DNA from: Lytechinus pictus
Taxonomy: Eukaryota; Echinodermata; Echinoidea; Temnopleuroida; Toxopneustidae
Assembly: GCF_037042905.1 (NCBI RefSeq)
Contig: NC_087251.1
Coordinates: 47,502,373 to 47,566,372 of the forward strand
Direction of reading: 5' to 3'
DNA: 64,000 bases
This document shows positions 25,034 through 35,697 of this stretch, in pieces. Each line of letters starts with the position of its first letter. The stretch's first letter is position 1. The translations under genes were made by a program, and so were the position numbers. The notes under the pieces are model-generated. The model saw nothing but the letters and a program-made list of their open reading frames with translations. It ran no database searches and had not been told where the DNA came from.

Positions 25034-25876
25034 AAACAAGTGGAACGCCTCTGGCAGTCTCGCTTGCATTACGCGATTCGATATAGCATCAGTGCCCACT
25101 TTGAAAACAGAGCTCTATTGAATAATTATTCACAAAATAAAACACTCCTATGATAATAAAATACTATGTCCATTGACCCAACATGACCTTTGACCATGAT
25201 CATGTGACCTAAGACATGTGCAAAACAATCATTCATACTTGATTACCCTTATGTCTATGTTTCATGAGCTACATGAAGATCCATAGACTTTCAAAGTTAT
25301 GATGCCAATTCAACACCTAACACGGCCATAGTTCATTGACCCTAAAACACCTTTGATTTTGGTCATGTGACCTGAAACATGCACAAGATATTCAGGGATA
25401 CGTGATTACTCTTATGTCCCAAGTTTCATGAACTACATGTAGATCTATAAACTTTTAAAGTTATGATGGCAATACCACAAATATCCCCAACATTATCAAA
25501 GTTCGTTGACCCTAAATGACCTTTGAGCTTGGTCATGTGACCTGAAACTCTGACAGGATGTTCAGGGATACTTAATTGCTCTTATGTCTAAGATTCATGA
25601 ACTAGATCCATAAAATTTCAAAGTTATGATGAAATTCCAAAAATTTCACCAACATGGTCAAAGTTTGTTTACCCTAAGTGACCTTTGACTTTGGTCATGT
25701 GACCTGAAACTCAAGCAGGATCTTAAGTGATGGTTGATTATCCATATACTTTATAAGTTAAATATTTGATGACATTACAAAAACTTAACCTTGGTTAAGA
25801 TTTCAATGTTGATGGCGTCGTCGTCGGAAAAGCGGCGCCTATAAGAGTCTTGCTCTGCTATGCAAGCGAGACAAAA
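25034..25876 (+). mobile_element. Half-site tandem repeat element, copy 3 (complete ends)
   Basis: Ends GTCTCGCTTGCAT (25057-25069) and ATGCAAGCGAGAC (25860-25872): again a perfect pair, and again different from the other copies on both sides. Four units carry TGACCTTTGACC (perfect at about 25194) or diverged forms near 25346, 25519 and 25679. The terminal trinucleotide run is reduced to GGCGTCGTCGTCGG. Confidence 0.85.
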
Positions 25877-25955
25877 ACCCTTGCTGGACAGTGGTTTAAT
25901 ATTTTTGCTGCATTGAATTTACTCACAGGCATCCTGGAACCCCTCCCCCCCCCCC

Positions 25956-25986
<31 letters not shown>

Positions 25987-26154
25987 TTAATTCTCCTCTG
26001 CCTCAAGATGATTCCTATCACATATTTGTTTGAATTTATTTTCATTCCTTGTCACAGGGTCCTTCTGCTCCAGTATCTTATGAAGATTCATGAAATAAAA
26101 TTCATAAAACCATTGTGCAGGATATACATAAAGAAGAATTGATAAAAATATGTA
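25877..26154. other. Homopolymer junction
   Basis: A C11-A28 junction at about 25945-25983 lies in otherwise featureless sequence. Confidence 0.5.
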
Positions 26155-26350
26155 CTAGTACAGGGAACAATTTTCATGGTATCATATCGCAATTTGCTCC
26201 ACATTTTTTAAAGACTGCTACGCATAAAGTCTTTTGTATAGCATATTTTTACACAGGACTGTACATTACTTTAATAGTTGAGAGCTTTTCTCTTATGACC
26301 AAAAATGCTATTCAAATTTGTAAAGCAAAATTATTCCCTCTAGAAATAAT
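26155..26350. repeat. Unclassified dispersed repeat, copy 2
   Basis: Colinear with 9170-9360 (see there): AACAATTTTCATGGTAT, TTTGCTCCACATTTTTT, AAGACTGCTACGCA, AGTTGAGAGCTTTTCTC. No coding function seen. A C-run followed by G and A7 lies just downstream, near 26396-26416. Confidence 0.55.
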
Positions 26351-26424
26351 CCATTTTAGCATACCAAATCTGTACATAACAAGATCACGACCCCTCCCCC
26401 CCCCCCCCGAAAAAAATATGATAA

Positions 26425-26680
26425 TAATAATTATAATAATAATATAATAATAATAATGTTTATTTACCCAGGGTAGCCACTTCAGTTAGGAAACTGCTCT
26501 ACCAGCGGGCCCTGCATAACATAATATGTTATTATTACCCTTCTCCAATCTAAATGCTGAGCGCCTAGCAAGAAGGCAGAAGGTCCCGTTTTTAGAAGTC
26601 TTTGGTATGACTCGGAGAGGATCGAACCTACGACCTCCCGTTCATGAGGCGGACGTTCTACCACTGAGCCACCATGCCCA
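26425..26680 (-). repeat. tRNA-derived SINE
   Basis: In minus orientation it begins GGCATGGTGGCTCAGTGGTA with an A box (TGGCTCAGTGG, 26661-26671) and a B box (GGTTCGATCC, 26619-26628). A tRNA-unrelated body with GGGCCCGCTGGTAGAGCAG follows, and it ends CCCTGGGTAAATAAACATTATTATTATT. The internal RNA polymerase III promoter boxes look intact. It is not a functional tRNA gene. Confidence 0.85.
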
Positions 26681-26799
26681 GTTAAATAATTGAAAAAAGC
26701 ACTGAATGGCATGTACGGTAGTTAATCTATCTCTAATCAGAGTCAACTATGTTGCACAGTAATTCTTTAAATAGAAATTTATAAGAACAAGACTCCATT

Positions 26800-26981
26800 C
26801 CCAAGGTGAAGATAGACAGACAGAAAGAGGCAGGAAATTAAGCCAACCTGGATCAAGAGAAGCACAATGTGGGTAAATCTCTTGCTGAAAGAAAACACAC
26901 CATGGCTTGGAATCGAACCCACGTCCCTCAGACTGAAAGACAGTAATTGAAAGACAGAGAGACTAGACCACGACACCCCTA
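26800..26981 (-). repeat. tRNA-derived SINE (second family)
   Basis: Minus orientation: GGGGTGTCGTGGTCTAGT head, an internal duplicated GTCTTTCA...CTGTCTTTCAGT segment that pushes the boxes apart, then a B box, GGGTTCGATTCC (26909-26920), and a body with TTTACCCACATTGTGCT. The widened A-B spacing may weaken transcription. Confidence 0.75.
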
Positions 26982-27781
26982 GTGGATACATTGTGGATCC
27001 ATCAGCCCACTGACCTGATCCAGGGGTCTTTCTTTCACCAACCAGCTGGTTACTCTTGAAGCTATGGAAATAGTTTACAATAGGTGTTGGGCAGTGAACT
27101 AAACCAAATGGTGGAAAATTTGAAACAATGTCTTTGTCTCACCCTTTTATACATAAAAAATTTCCCACAAATCTCACAAGTACAACCAGGTGAAGACCAT
27201 TTCTTAGTGCTGATTCTGTTCACCGTCAATCTGGGTGGGTGTTTCACAAAGTCATTTGTAAAGTTATGAATGACTTTATGCACAACTGGTGTTCCTTTCT
27301 CATATGTTAAATGATACACACCAGATTTTCATTGGCGTTGATTATAAAGTTCCTGGGTCACCAGTTGTTCATCATGTCGCTTGTAAGTTATGAACAGATT
27401 TATTAAAGACCCTGACCGGGGTAAAAACATCCATACATCAACAGAAAGGTAATGATTCATAGAATAGAAATATACCAAAAATATTACATATATCTCATTC
27501 CATTAATTAAAAAATTAAATAGAAATCAAAGAAATCGCTCCTCCTGAACTTGTTTCGATTGAGCACCCCCACGTCGCATGGAAATTATGACATCATGTTG
27601 TGTATGGAGGGTCGTGATTCCACAGGTTTGTGTAAAAAAACTGGGTGATTTTTCTGATTTCCAGATGAAATTCAATTTTTTTTTCACTTTCAGATGAAAA
27701 TGGCAGTCACAATTATTCAGCGTTCAAATGGAGGGAAACTTACAACTATTCACTACTTTTTTTGTGATTTTTTTGTTTTTT
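26982..27781. other. Non-coding stretch with a probable MITE fragment
   Basis: At about 27235-27400, CACAACTGGTG and CACCAGTTG form an inverted pair, while CATTTGTAAAGTTATGAA and GCTTGTAAGTTATGAA form a direct pair, suggesting a rearranged MITE. No exon supported. Confidence 0.4.
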
Positions 27782-27860
27782 GGTAGACCAAATGATAGTA
27801 GACGAGTTGGCAATTGGACAAATTGGCATTAGACGAATTGGAAATAAACCCAGTGGATCG
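27782..27860. repeat. Mirrored minisatellite, locus 2 (one half only)
   Basis: TAGACCAAATGATAGTAGACGAGTTGG..GGACAAATTGGCATTAGACGAATTGG repeats the right-half motif of 14450-14752 with spacing of 17-19 bp. The opposite half is absent. Confidence 0.6.
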
Positions 27861-28947
27861 ATCCATGCATCCAGTTTACAAGGTCTTACATGATGCATCA
27901 TGATGCACAGTGCATATTGGTCTATAAATATAACATAAATTATTAAGTAATTATTAACACTCATTAACTTGCCATTTTTAGTCTATCAATTGGATATTCA
28001 ATACAGCTCATTACATACACTCTATATCCAGAAGGTTTATTATTCTGAAGATTCATTATTATTTATGTTTTTTTATTCTGAAACATCCACATTACACATA
28101 TCAAGATGTTCATTTGTCAGAAAAAGAAAAGGTTTGTTAATCTGAATATTTGTGGCATTAGTTAGAACTAAGAAAAATTGTTAATCTAAAAGGAAAATGG
28201 AGTTTGTTATTCCAAAGGCTCGAATCTGACAATAAAATAAGATTTATTATTCCAAAGGCTTAATAGTAAAAAAATAAGGGTTTATTTGCATGAAAATAGC
28301 CAAAGATATACAACCCCCTTGAGTAGTTACAAGGACTATGAAACCTTCTGAAATATTGAAATTTACTTTGTTTTCTGATTATGAATATTAACCCATATCT
28401 CATTTTCGAATTTCGACGAATCAAAAATTTGGATTAACGAACCTACAGACTTATGAACCATCAGAGTATATTGTACATCAACCTCGTACTTCCCTGATTA
28501 AACCAATCACTGAAAACGTGGTGACCCTTTTACAATGACCTTAAAACCTATCTCATGTCAAGGCAGTTAGCTTCTTCAATCATCTCGTATAAAGTCGAGC
28601 CCTCATTCATGAAACCTTAGAACATATACATGTAGGCATATTATTGACTGTGCAGGCCCTAAGCTATGGCCATGAGGAAATAGTTTAGAAGTACTTGGAT
28701 TTATGAGTATGGATTCTGGACCCATATCAAAAGTGTGATTACTTTGCAATTCATTATTAACTACTGTGCATTTACATAATTAATAATAGCACATTTTCTT
28801 TAAAAAAAGGTACAAAGTGCATTACATATAGGCCTACATGCAGAGGTGAGAAAGTATTTACGATGAAACCAAACAAATAAATGCGAATGAAAATGAAAGA
28901 CCAATGCTAGTCATTTAACTACTCTGTTCAACCATACATATACAGTA
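27861..28947. other. Non-coding stretch
   Basis: A loose repetition of TTATTCTGAA / TTATTCCAAAGGCT-like phrases occurs at about 28035-28260. Nothing else named. Confidence 0.4.
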
Positions 28948-29421
28948 GGTGGTTTCAGACTGCCTCGAAGTTCGTCAGTTCCAGGTATTCTCTGATCGGG
29001 AAATTTACCCCGATCAGAAAATACCAGGTATTTTGGTAATGTGAAAGCAAACTACGCGTAATTTCCCCGAAAGAAAATACCCGCTAAATAGTAGGTACAT
29101 GGCGAAATTACGAGAACTTTCGCGGGGATTTTTCCAAGGTCGCAGGTATTTTGGCAATGTGAAAGCAATTTACGGGAACTTTTAGCCCAGCGTGTCGTTG
29201 GGCGCGGGCGTAGTGGGTGGCTGCTGGGCTAGTGGTTTTGAATCTCACGCCTTGCCTGCTTATTAGACCATACTGCGCATGCTCCTAACTTCAGGAATTT
29301 ATCCTGAAGAATATGTTTCGGGGCGGTGTGAATGCAGGAATAATTAGTGGGTATTTTTTAGCCTAAAAATGTTCTCGTAATTTAACAGGGATTCTTGTGA
29401 TCGAGGCGGTTTGAAACCGCC
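28948..29421. mobile_element. MITE family B, copy 1 (TA-flanked)
   Basis: 474 bp between TA dinucleotides. Ends GGTGGTTTCAGACTGCCTCGA and TCGAGGCGGTTTGAAACCGCC. The interior repeats AGGTATTTTGGYAATGTGAAAGC twice and has a GATCGGG...CCCGATC hairpin. The closest relative is copy 2 at 31170-31649. Confidence 0.8.
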
Positions 29422-29423
29422 TA

Positions 29424-30946
29424 GTAAGTACAATATGGCTAAATGAAATGCCAAGCCTGCATTAAAGATGCTGGTATCATAAAGTTTTTGCTGAAAAATG
29501 ATATCAATTACCTACATGTATCAGGGGTCAGCAACATGCACATTAAACTCTGCTCTGCTAAAAATATAATTCTGCATATATTTAGACAATGCCAGTGGGT
29601 GAGGAGTAGTAAATAATTATGCCTTTTTTCTGTGACAGTAACCTGTGGTAAGCTGCCATTAAGCCACCAGCAAATAATACATGATGGTTATTATAGGGAG
29701 GTTTGCACCAATAAGTAAAAGATTGACCTACAAATTGTCATAAGGTTCAAATGATATTGAATTATTATATAAATCAAGTAAAGTATAGTATGCAAAACTT
29801 TATATTTGCTAATCAATAGCCATCACACTTTCCAATGGAAAAATAAACATTTCTTTTGCAAGGCCTGCTTCGAGGTCCACATGATAAAGGCAAGAATACT
29901 ACATTTTTTACAGTTTACAGTGGGTATTTCAAGAGTTTTTGGGGCAAATCATCTGATCATTTTATTCACAGCACTCTCCTTTACCGTTAAAGGTCGTCAA
30001 TAACCTTTCATAAGGTAACAGGCTAACAGCGAAATCACAATTCCAGCTACTGTTGTAGTCATAATTGCAATATTTATTTAGGGCTGAGCCTGAGGTGTAC
30101 AGAGGCAGCAGATGTATCCAGGATAAAAACTTTGTCTTGCAATTACCACCATACTAGTATTCAATGAAATGATGTTAAAATTAAAGGAGATACTAATTAA
30201 TGGTCAAACAACAGATACAGAGTAATCCTGGGCTCCTGGCTTGGTATTTGCATTCTTGATTGGAAAAACATAAATACAGGCTACAGCACTTCATCATCAA
30301 AGAACCTAATTAACATACTTTGAATAAAAACAATCATGGAAAAGACATCAATAATGAATACTATTACACTGAACACCTAATGTTCACTCTTGTTAATTAG
30401 GCATACATGCAACACATTCAATGTAGCCTTATCTATGCATACATGTACACATTTTCATTAATGAGTAATGATCATGTATTATTTTATCAGGTCTATGTAG
30501 GTCAGTTTCATCATGTGTCTGTTGCAATTATCTTAACCCAAATACTATTCTACAAATCTTCATTTTAGTTGTAACTTGTATTCATCATCATTCGAGATAC
30601 TACATACCACGGTTTTGAGAATTAAGCAAATCGAGTGTTTGTAATCAGAACAAGAGACCATGCAATCTCTTCTCAAATAAAAAAATATGCTCTGTATAAA
30701 GTAAAGCACTTTTTTTCAGATGGCTTGGTGTATTTTGGGTAAAAGCTTTATTACATACATGTATATGCCCTAAATGAAATTTTCTTTGTTAAAATTGAAA
30801 TAGTGAAAAAGAGCAGAAATAATCAATGATGCAAATAACAGTAATCAAAATTAAGACACTTCTTTTGTGTTTTTATTTTTGTGTATGTTCAATTCAAATT
30901 GACTGAAACCAATTTATTTGTTGCTTGCTTCCTTTTCATTGTCCAG
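29424..30946. other. Non-coding stretch
   Basis: No named repeat. It ends with a strong pyrimidine tract (about 30920-30944) that serves the candidate exon at 30947. Confidence 0.4.
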
Positions 30947-31084
30947 CTTCCAAACACCAACTACATGTTTCCCTTTAACTCGATCCTGCCAACTGCTGGT
31001 CAACAAACGGAGCCACCCAAACTCTTGATAACGGTGGTTCATTATCTATCGAGCAAAGGACATCATTATGCAATAACAACCCAT
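30947..31084 (+). CDS. Candidate internal exon (138 nt, phase 0-0), unknown protein
   Basis: Plus strand. A strong acceptor (gcttccttttcattgtccag) precedes 46 open codons that end at ACCCAT|gtatgt. The peptide reads LPNTNYMFPFNSILPTAG, then QQTEPPKLLITVVHYLSS, then KGHHYAITTH. It has ordinary amino acid composition, unlike the AT-driven frames around it. Phase is 0 at both ends. I do not recognise the family and see no partner exon nearby. It lies on the strand opposite the long minus-strand gene, so it would be a gene within an intron. The frame also stays open past the donor as far as the next MITE. Confidence 0.3.
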
Positions 31085-31169
31085 GTATGTCCACCATACA
31101 TGCAGGAACCTCGTGTACGCAAGCCTGCGTGTACGTGCAGGGCCCATGATTCTAGAACAGGCAACATTA

Positions 31170-31649
31170 GGTGGTTTCAGACCGCCTCGAAGTTCATCAG
31201 TTCCAGGTATTTTCTGATCGGGAAATTTACCCGATCAGAAAATACCAGGTAATATTGGCAATGTGAAAGCAAATTACGCGTAATATCCCCGAAAGAAAAT
31301 ACCCACTAAATAGTAGGTACTTGGCAAAATTACGAGAACTTTCGCGGGGATTTTTCCAAGGTCGGAGGTATTTTGGCAATGTGAAAGCAATTTCCGGGAA
31401 CTTTTAGCCCAGCGTGTACATGTAGTTGGGCGCGGGCGCCGTGGCTGGCTGCTGAGCTAGTGGTTTTGAATCTCGCGCCTTGCCTGCTTATCAGACCATA
31501 CTGCGCATGCTCCTAACTTCAGGAATTTAACCCGAAGGATATGTTTCGGGGCGGTGTGAATGCAGGAATAATTAGTGGGTATTTTTTAGCCTAAAAAAGT
31601 TCTCGTAATTTAACGGGGATTCTTATGATCGAGGCGGTTTGAAACCACC
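31170..31649. mobile_element. MITE family B, copy 2 (TA-flanked)
   Basis: 480 bp between TA dinucleotides. Ends GGTGGTTTCAGACCGCCTCGA and TCGAGGCGGTTTGAAACCACC. It contains a perfect 17-bp stem, GGTATTTTCTGATCGGG / CCCGATCAGAAAATACC, around AAATTTA near 31207-31247. Very similar to copy 1 throughout. Confidence 0.8.
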
Positions 31650-31830
31650 TATTATAGGCCCAAATTCACAAAGGTGGTTTTTAAAACTATCAGTTATTAA
31701 GCCCATGGTTTTATGCAGAATTCCTGTGTAAATTACGCTTATATACCGTGTATATTGAAAGAATGTCCATTGCTGATGCACGCTTTTGTCACAGTGCGCC
31801 AAATCGAAGCCTGTTGCCGTGGTTAAGTAT

Positions 31831-31876
31831 TTTTATTCACGAGTCCACTCTTTAAACAGTGGACTCGTGAATAAAA
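31831..31876. repeat. Perfect 19-bp hairpin
   Basis: TTTTATTCACGAGTCCACT (31831-31849), loop CTTTAAAC, then the exact reverse complement (31858-31876). No T-run or other terminator context. Origin unknown. Confidence 0.9.
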
Positions 31877-32461
31877 TAGAATAAAAGTAAAATATGGGTC
31901 ACATTGTTTCAACAAGCTCAAAGGATAGAAAATGAGAAACAGAATGTGAAAAATAAAATTATAAGAAAGTTTAAGTTGGATTTATTTTAAGTTTCATAAA
32001 CTCAGACTCTGTAAGAATTATGAATCGGCTGAGTAGGTAACTTCTCCAACTTGATTGCAACTTTTGTCAGTTTTATCATATTTTGCTCCTTCACACTAAT
32101 AACTACAATGTTTCACTTGCAAATTATGTCATTGTAATTATTTATGTCCATTTTACACATGTATGTATTTTGTTTGTTCTCTGAAAATGAAATAAGCAAT
32201 TTTGAATGTCATTAAAACTACTTTAAAAAGATGTAATGAGGATATAAAACAAAATGTCAATATTTTAACTACTATCCAAAAGGGAAGGACTTTAAGATTT
32301 TGTTATGCGTCAAATATTTAAAGTATGGCTACATTATATCGTAACAGATTTGACGGGGTTGTTTCAACAACGTAAGACAACAAAATACCTAGCTGACAAT
32401 CTATATGACAATGATGACAATCATTGTATTATATTTCAAATATAATACAAATACAAATACA
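31877..32461. other. Non-coding stretch
   Basis: AT-rich. TTGTATTATATTT and CAAATATAATACAA form a loopless palindrome near 32425-32450, directly before the Penelope-like fragment. Confidence 0.45.
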
Positions 32462-32675
32462 GGAGCACCTGGGGAAGGACAAAAACTCCCATAACTGGAA
32501 ACACCTGCAATCATCACCCCAATGCTTGTTAGAATGCAATACCCACTGTTTCAAAATTCTCGATACTGCTCAAACAGATTTTCAACTAAAAATAAAAGAA
32601 GGGCATTTCATCAAATGGAAACAACCTCAACTAAACCAACAGGTGTACAATTACCAAATAATGTTATCCATTTAA
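32462..32675 (+). pseudogene. C-terminal fragment of a Penelope-like retroelement protein
   Basis: Open frame EHLGKDKNSHNWKHLQ ... CFKILDTAQTDFQLKIKE ... HFIKWKQPQLNQQ, ending in a stop at 32675. The order HLG.DKNS / FKILD.A...FQLKIKE / I.W..P.LNQQ matches the end of the GIY-YIG endonuclease region of Penelope-like elements as I know the family. The reverse transcriptase and the N-terminal part of GIY-YIG are missing, so this is a 5'-truncated insertion and cannot be autonomous. No internal stop or frameshift in what remains. A hammerhead-like motif lies 180 bp downstream, as expected for this class. Confidence 0.75.
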
Positions 32676-32854
32676 TTTAACCCACTCCTATCTGATAAAT
32701 CCATAGACAGAATAGTTTTACTTCACTCCATTTAACAATTAAATTCACACCTTGTAATCTTATAATGTAATTATATTCTTGAAATTTTACTTGACATCCT
32801 AAATTCCTACATGTAACTGTATAAATACCAATGACTCTGTTTATAATTTTCAGG

Positions 32855-32881
32855 CTGATGATGAGGTGCGACACCTCGAAA
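32855..32881 (+). ncRNA. Hammerhead-ribozyme-like motif in a Penelope-like element
   Basis: CTGATGA (32855-32861), one extra T, a perfect 6-bp stem GAGGTG-CGA-CACCTC (32863-32877), then GAAA (32878-32881): the hammerhead core order CUGAUGA / stem II / GAAA. The extra base between core and stem, and stems I and III not being clear by eye, leave activity uncertain. Penelope-like elements are known carriers of hammerheads. Confidence 0.5.
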
Positions 32882-34445
32882 GATGTTCCGTTTATTAAAA
32901 TGTTATGTTCTATTCTTTATTTTTGTCTTCAATTTCAAATATAGATGACAATTTCTACTGCTTGTTCAATTCCTTTCAACTTTTAACAATGAAGGCTTAT
33001 ACAATTTTCTTATTTTTCCCACTTTCACATGAATCATTAATATATTTTATCAACCCAAGTTCCAAGATCAATGATCATACCAGACTATTTTATGTTCAAT
33101 CTGAACTGACAAAGACCCACGTAACTGGTGTCTACATTGTAGTCTACACGTAAGCAGATAAAACCATGACTACTAGTCTCCATTCTCCAAACCCTCTGTT
33201 TGTGTCAAATAGAAATGCCTGCGCAACCACAATCTAGTCTCCAAGTTCAGACCCTGCATTGTATGCACTGTGCAAAAACCAAGAGTACATGCCTGCAGAC
33301 GAACTGGTGTCCATGTTAAAGATAAATTACCAGTTGTGGTAACGATCTCAAAATGAGTTCAACTTCAAACAGAATCCAATTAAATTACCACCAAAGTGTT
33401 TGTATACGAATTAAAATTATGTGCCAAATAGCTCTGAAAGAAAATGTGCAAAAATAATAAGCACGGAATTCCATCAAATATCGGGTATTTTGAAGCAATA
33501 CTAGTGCACTGTCCCTTATATGCTATTCTGTGTTAGTGATCATTAGAAATATTGATTTTGAGCTCAGATTTCATGATTTTACAAAGATTACATTTAATGG
33601 AACAGATATAGATGTATGAAAATATTTTGACAATTAACCTTGATTTAAAAGACTTTCTCACCGAAATAATTGTCTGCAATAATAAACTGAATTGTCTGCT
33701 GCAACTACTGTTTTTTACCTTTAATAGTTTAATTGCAGGGATTTTATGTTGACTTATCTACTCAGACACACTGTCCTGAAGGGGAGTACAAACATACAGT
33801 ACTACAAGGCAGAGTATCAAGAGATGATAACATACTTGGACAAATAGCAAGCAGGCCAATCAGAGCTGATTCAGATGTTTGATTAATAGCTTATCGTATC
33901 TTCTTCATACAAAGTATTTTTTGTAAGACAAAAAAAACGGGTCTAAACCAGCCATATAAAATCTATTGCAGTCTACCCCATTGGTATATAGTTTGCTAAT
34001 AATTTATAAACTGAATTTCATTTCCTTTTGTTTATTTAATTATAAACCAAGTAAATTTAACCAATATCGGCTTAAGATTGTGCGTTGAATGCAAATAATC
34101 TAAAATTAAGATCATGAGCGGATTGTTACTAAAACACCAGCCACAGCTCATGGGGGATCTGCAGGATAGGACATGATTATTCAAATAATTACGCATATGT
34201 GCACGCTGCACAATGTGAAATTTAGGGGATCTATAAGTAAATCTATTCAGGAGGTTAGGTTACATATCAGTACTAGAAGACTCTAAAATATAAAGCAGTC
34301 TAAAAAAAAAAAGTTTGATTTTTAAGAAAACAAAATAGGGGCCTAAATAAGTTATTTTTCATTGTTTTTATGAAGACCTATCTCAGGTTTAGAGATTACA
34401 AGACAAGATTGAAAGCTTCAAAATAACTAGATGTCAATCTTATTA
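32882..34445. other. Penelope-like 3' flank and non-coding stretch
   Basis: The first hundred bases (GTTCCGTTTATTAAAATG and on) probably belong to the retroelement; its 3' end is not clear. No exon seen in the remainder. Confidence 0.4.
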
Positions 34446-34845
34446 GGGCCGTCTGCCCCATCCAGAGTTTTCAAATTAGCGCACTTTTTCTGATCCGGCA
34501 AATTATCCCGATCTGAACAATCTCGAGATTATTTGCAATGGAGACGCAATTATCGCGCTAGTTCGTAGGATTAATCTCGAGATTGCAATCCCAAGTCAAC
34601 TTGGGATTATTTGCAAAATAACACGCTATTTTACGAATTATCGCGCTAATTCGCAGGTGCAGACGCACTCGGGATTATTTATTCACAGCGTCAGACCATA
34701 ATGCATCGATGCCTCGCTAGAGCAGGAATCGCTCTTCTTGCGATGGTGGAGACGGGGTTTCTTGAATCTCGAGATTAATCGCAAAGAGGGCCGATCGGGC
34801 TAAAATCTCGAGATTGAGCAAACTCGGGATGGTGCAGCACCGCCT
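34446..34845. mobile_element. MITE family C, Harbinger-like (TTA-flanked), palindrome-rich
   Basis: 400 bp with TTA at 34443-34445 and 34846-34848. Imperfect ends: GGGCCGTCTGCCCCATCC...AGTTT, and the reverse complement of AGGCGGTGCTGCACCATCC...AGTTT. The 12-bp palindrome AATCTCGAGATT occurs four times, mostly followed by TAATCGC, ATTTGC or GCAAT. Layout resembles MITE family B (GATCGGG hairpin, AATGNNNACGCAA). Confidence 0.7.
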
Positions 34846-35109
34846 TTAGTGTAGAAAAACAAAACATTTATCTACACATGACTAAACATGTCTAGACACT
34901 GAAGGGAGCTTCATCTCTCTCCCTTAGTTGCCATGGATACAGTTAAAGCACAGAGCAGGTCCATGGTTAACCGTTAAAGTTTTAAAATGGAGAGTGCAAT
35001 GTGAATCTTCATCAGAGAAGGGGGGGGGGTCAGATACTCCATCATTATTAATCTCAGCATCCTCATCATCAAATAACAACCAATAGTGACTCAGATCAGA
35101 TGCCTTTAA

Positions 35110-35693
35110 AGGAGAATGAAACTCTTGGGGCAAGTTAGCTTTTGTGAAAGCAGAAAAATCAAAGAATAAGATCAACAAAAGTTTGAGTAAAATAGGACTA
35201 GCAATAGAAGAGTTATGAGCATTTGAATGTCGAGATCACTAATGCTATGGAGATCCTCCCATTGGCAATGCGACCAAGATCTATGATGTCACAGATGAAC
35301 AACTCTCCCCTTTTGGACACTGAAAATATACCCCAAAACATCTCTTTTTGCTCATTCTAATCATATGACAAACGATTCATCAATGATATAATGTTGTGAA
35401 ACCTCTGCACTTGTCCTCTCATAAAGAGAACACCTCACCTTGTGATAGACTCTATAAAAGTGAGAATATAAGTGAAATAAGTACTAAAGTAATGAGGGAG
35501 TTGTACGTGTGTGACATCACAGATCTTGGTTGCATTACCAATGGGAGGATCTACATGGCATTAATGATCTCAATATTCAAATGCTCATAACTTTCTTATT
35601 ATTCATTCAATCTTCCTCAAACTTTCAACAATATGTTTCTTTGATTTTTCTCTTTGATATGGATTCAGCTGGTTTCAAGGGTTTCATTCTCCT
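35110..35693. mobile_element. TTAA-flanked foldback MITE (e)
   Basis: 584 bp. TTAA at 35106-35109 and 35694-35697. Ends AGGAGAATGAAACTC and GGGTTTCATTCTCCT. The arms pair over most of their length: AGAGTTATGAGCATTTGAAT against ATTCAAATGCTCATAACTTT, GATCACTAATGCTATGG.GATCCTCCCATTGG against CCAATGGGAGGATC, GATGTCACAGAT against GACATCACAGATC. Confidence 0.9.
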
Positions 35694-35697
35694 TTAA

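Noticed and set aside
26609..26680. tRNA gene
   Set aside because: A and B boxes are those of a SINE head; the acceptor stem does not close and a SINE body and tail follow.
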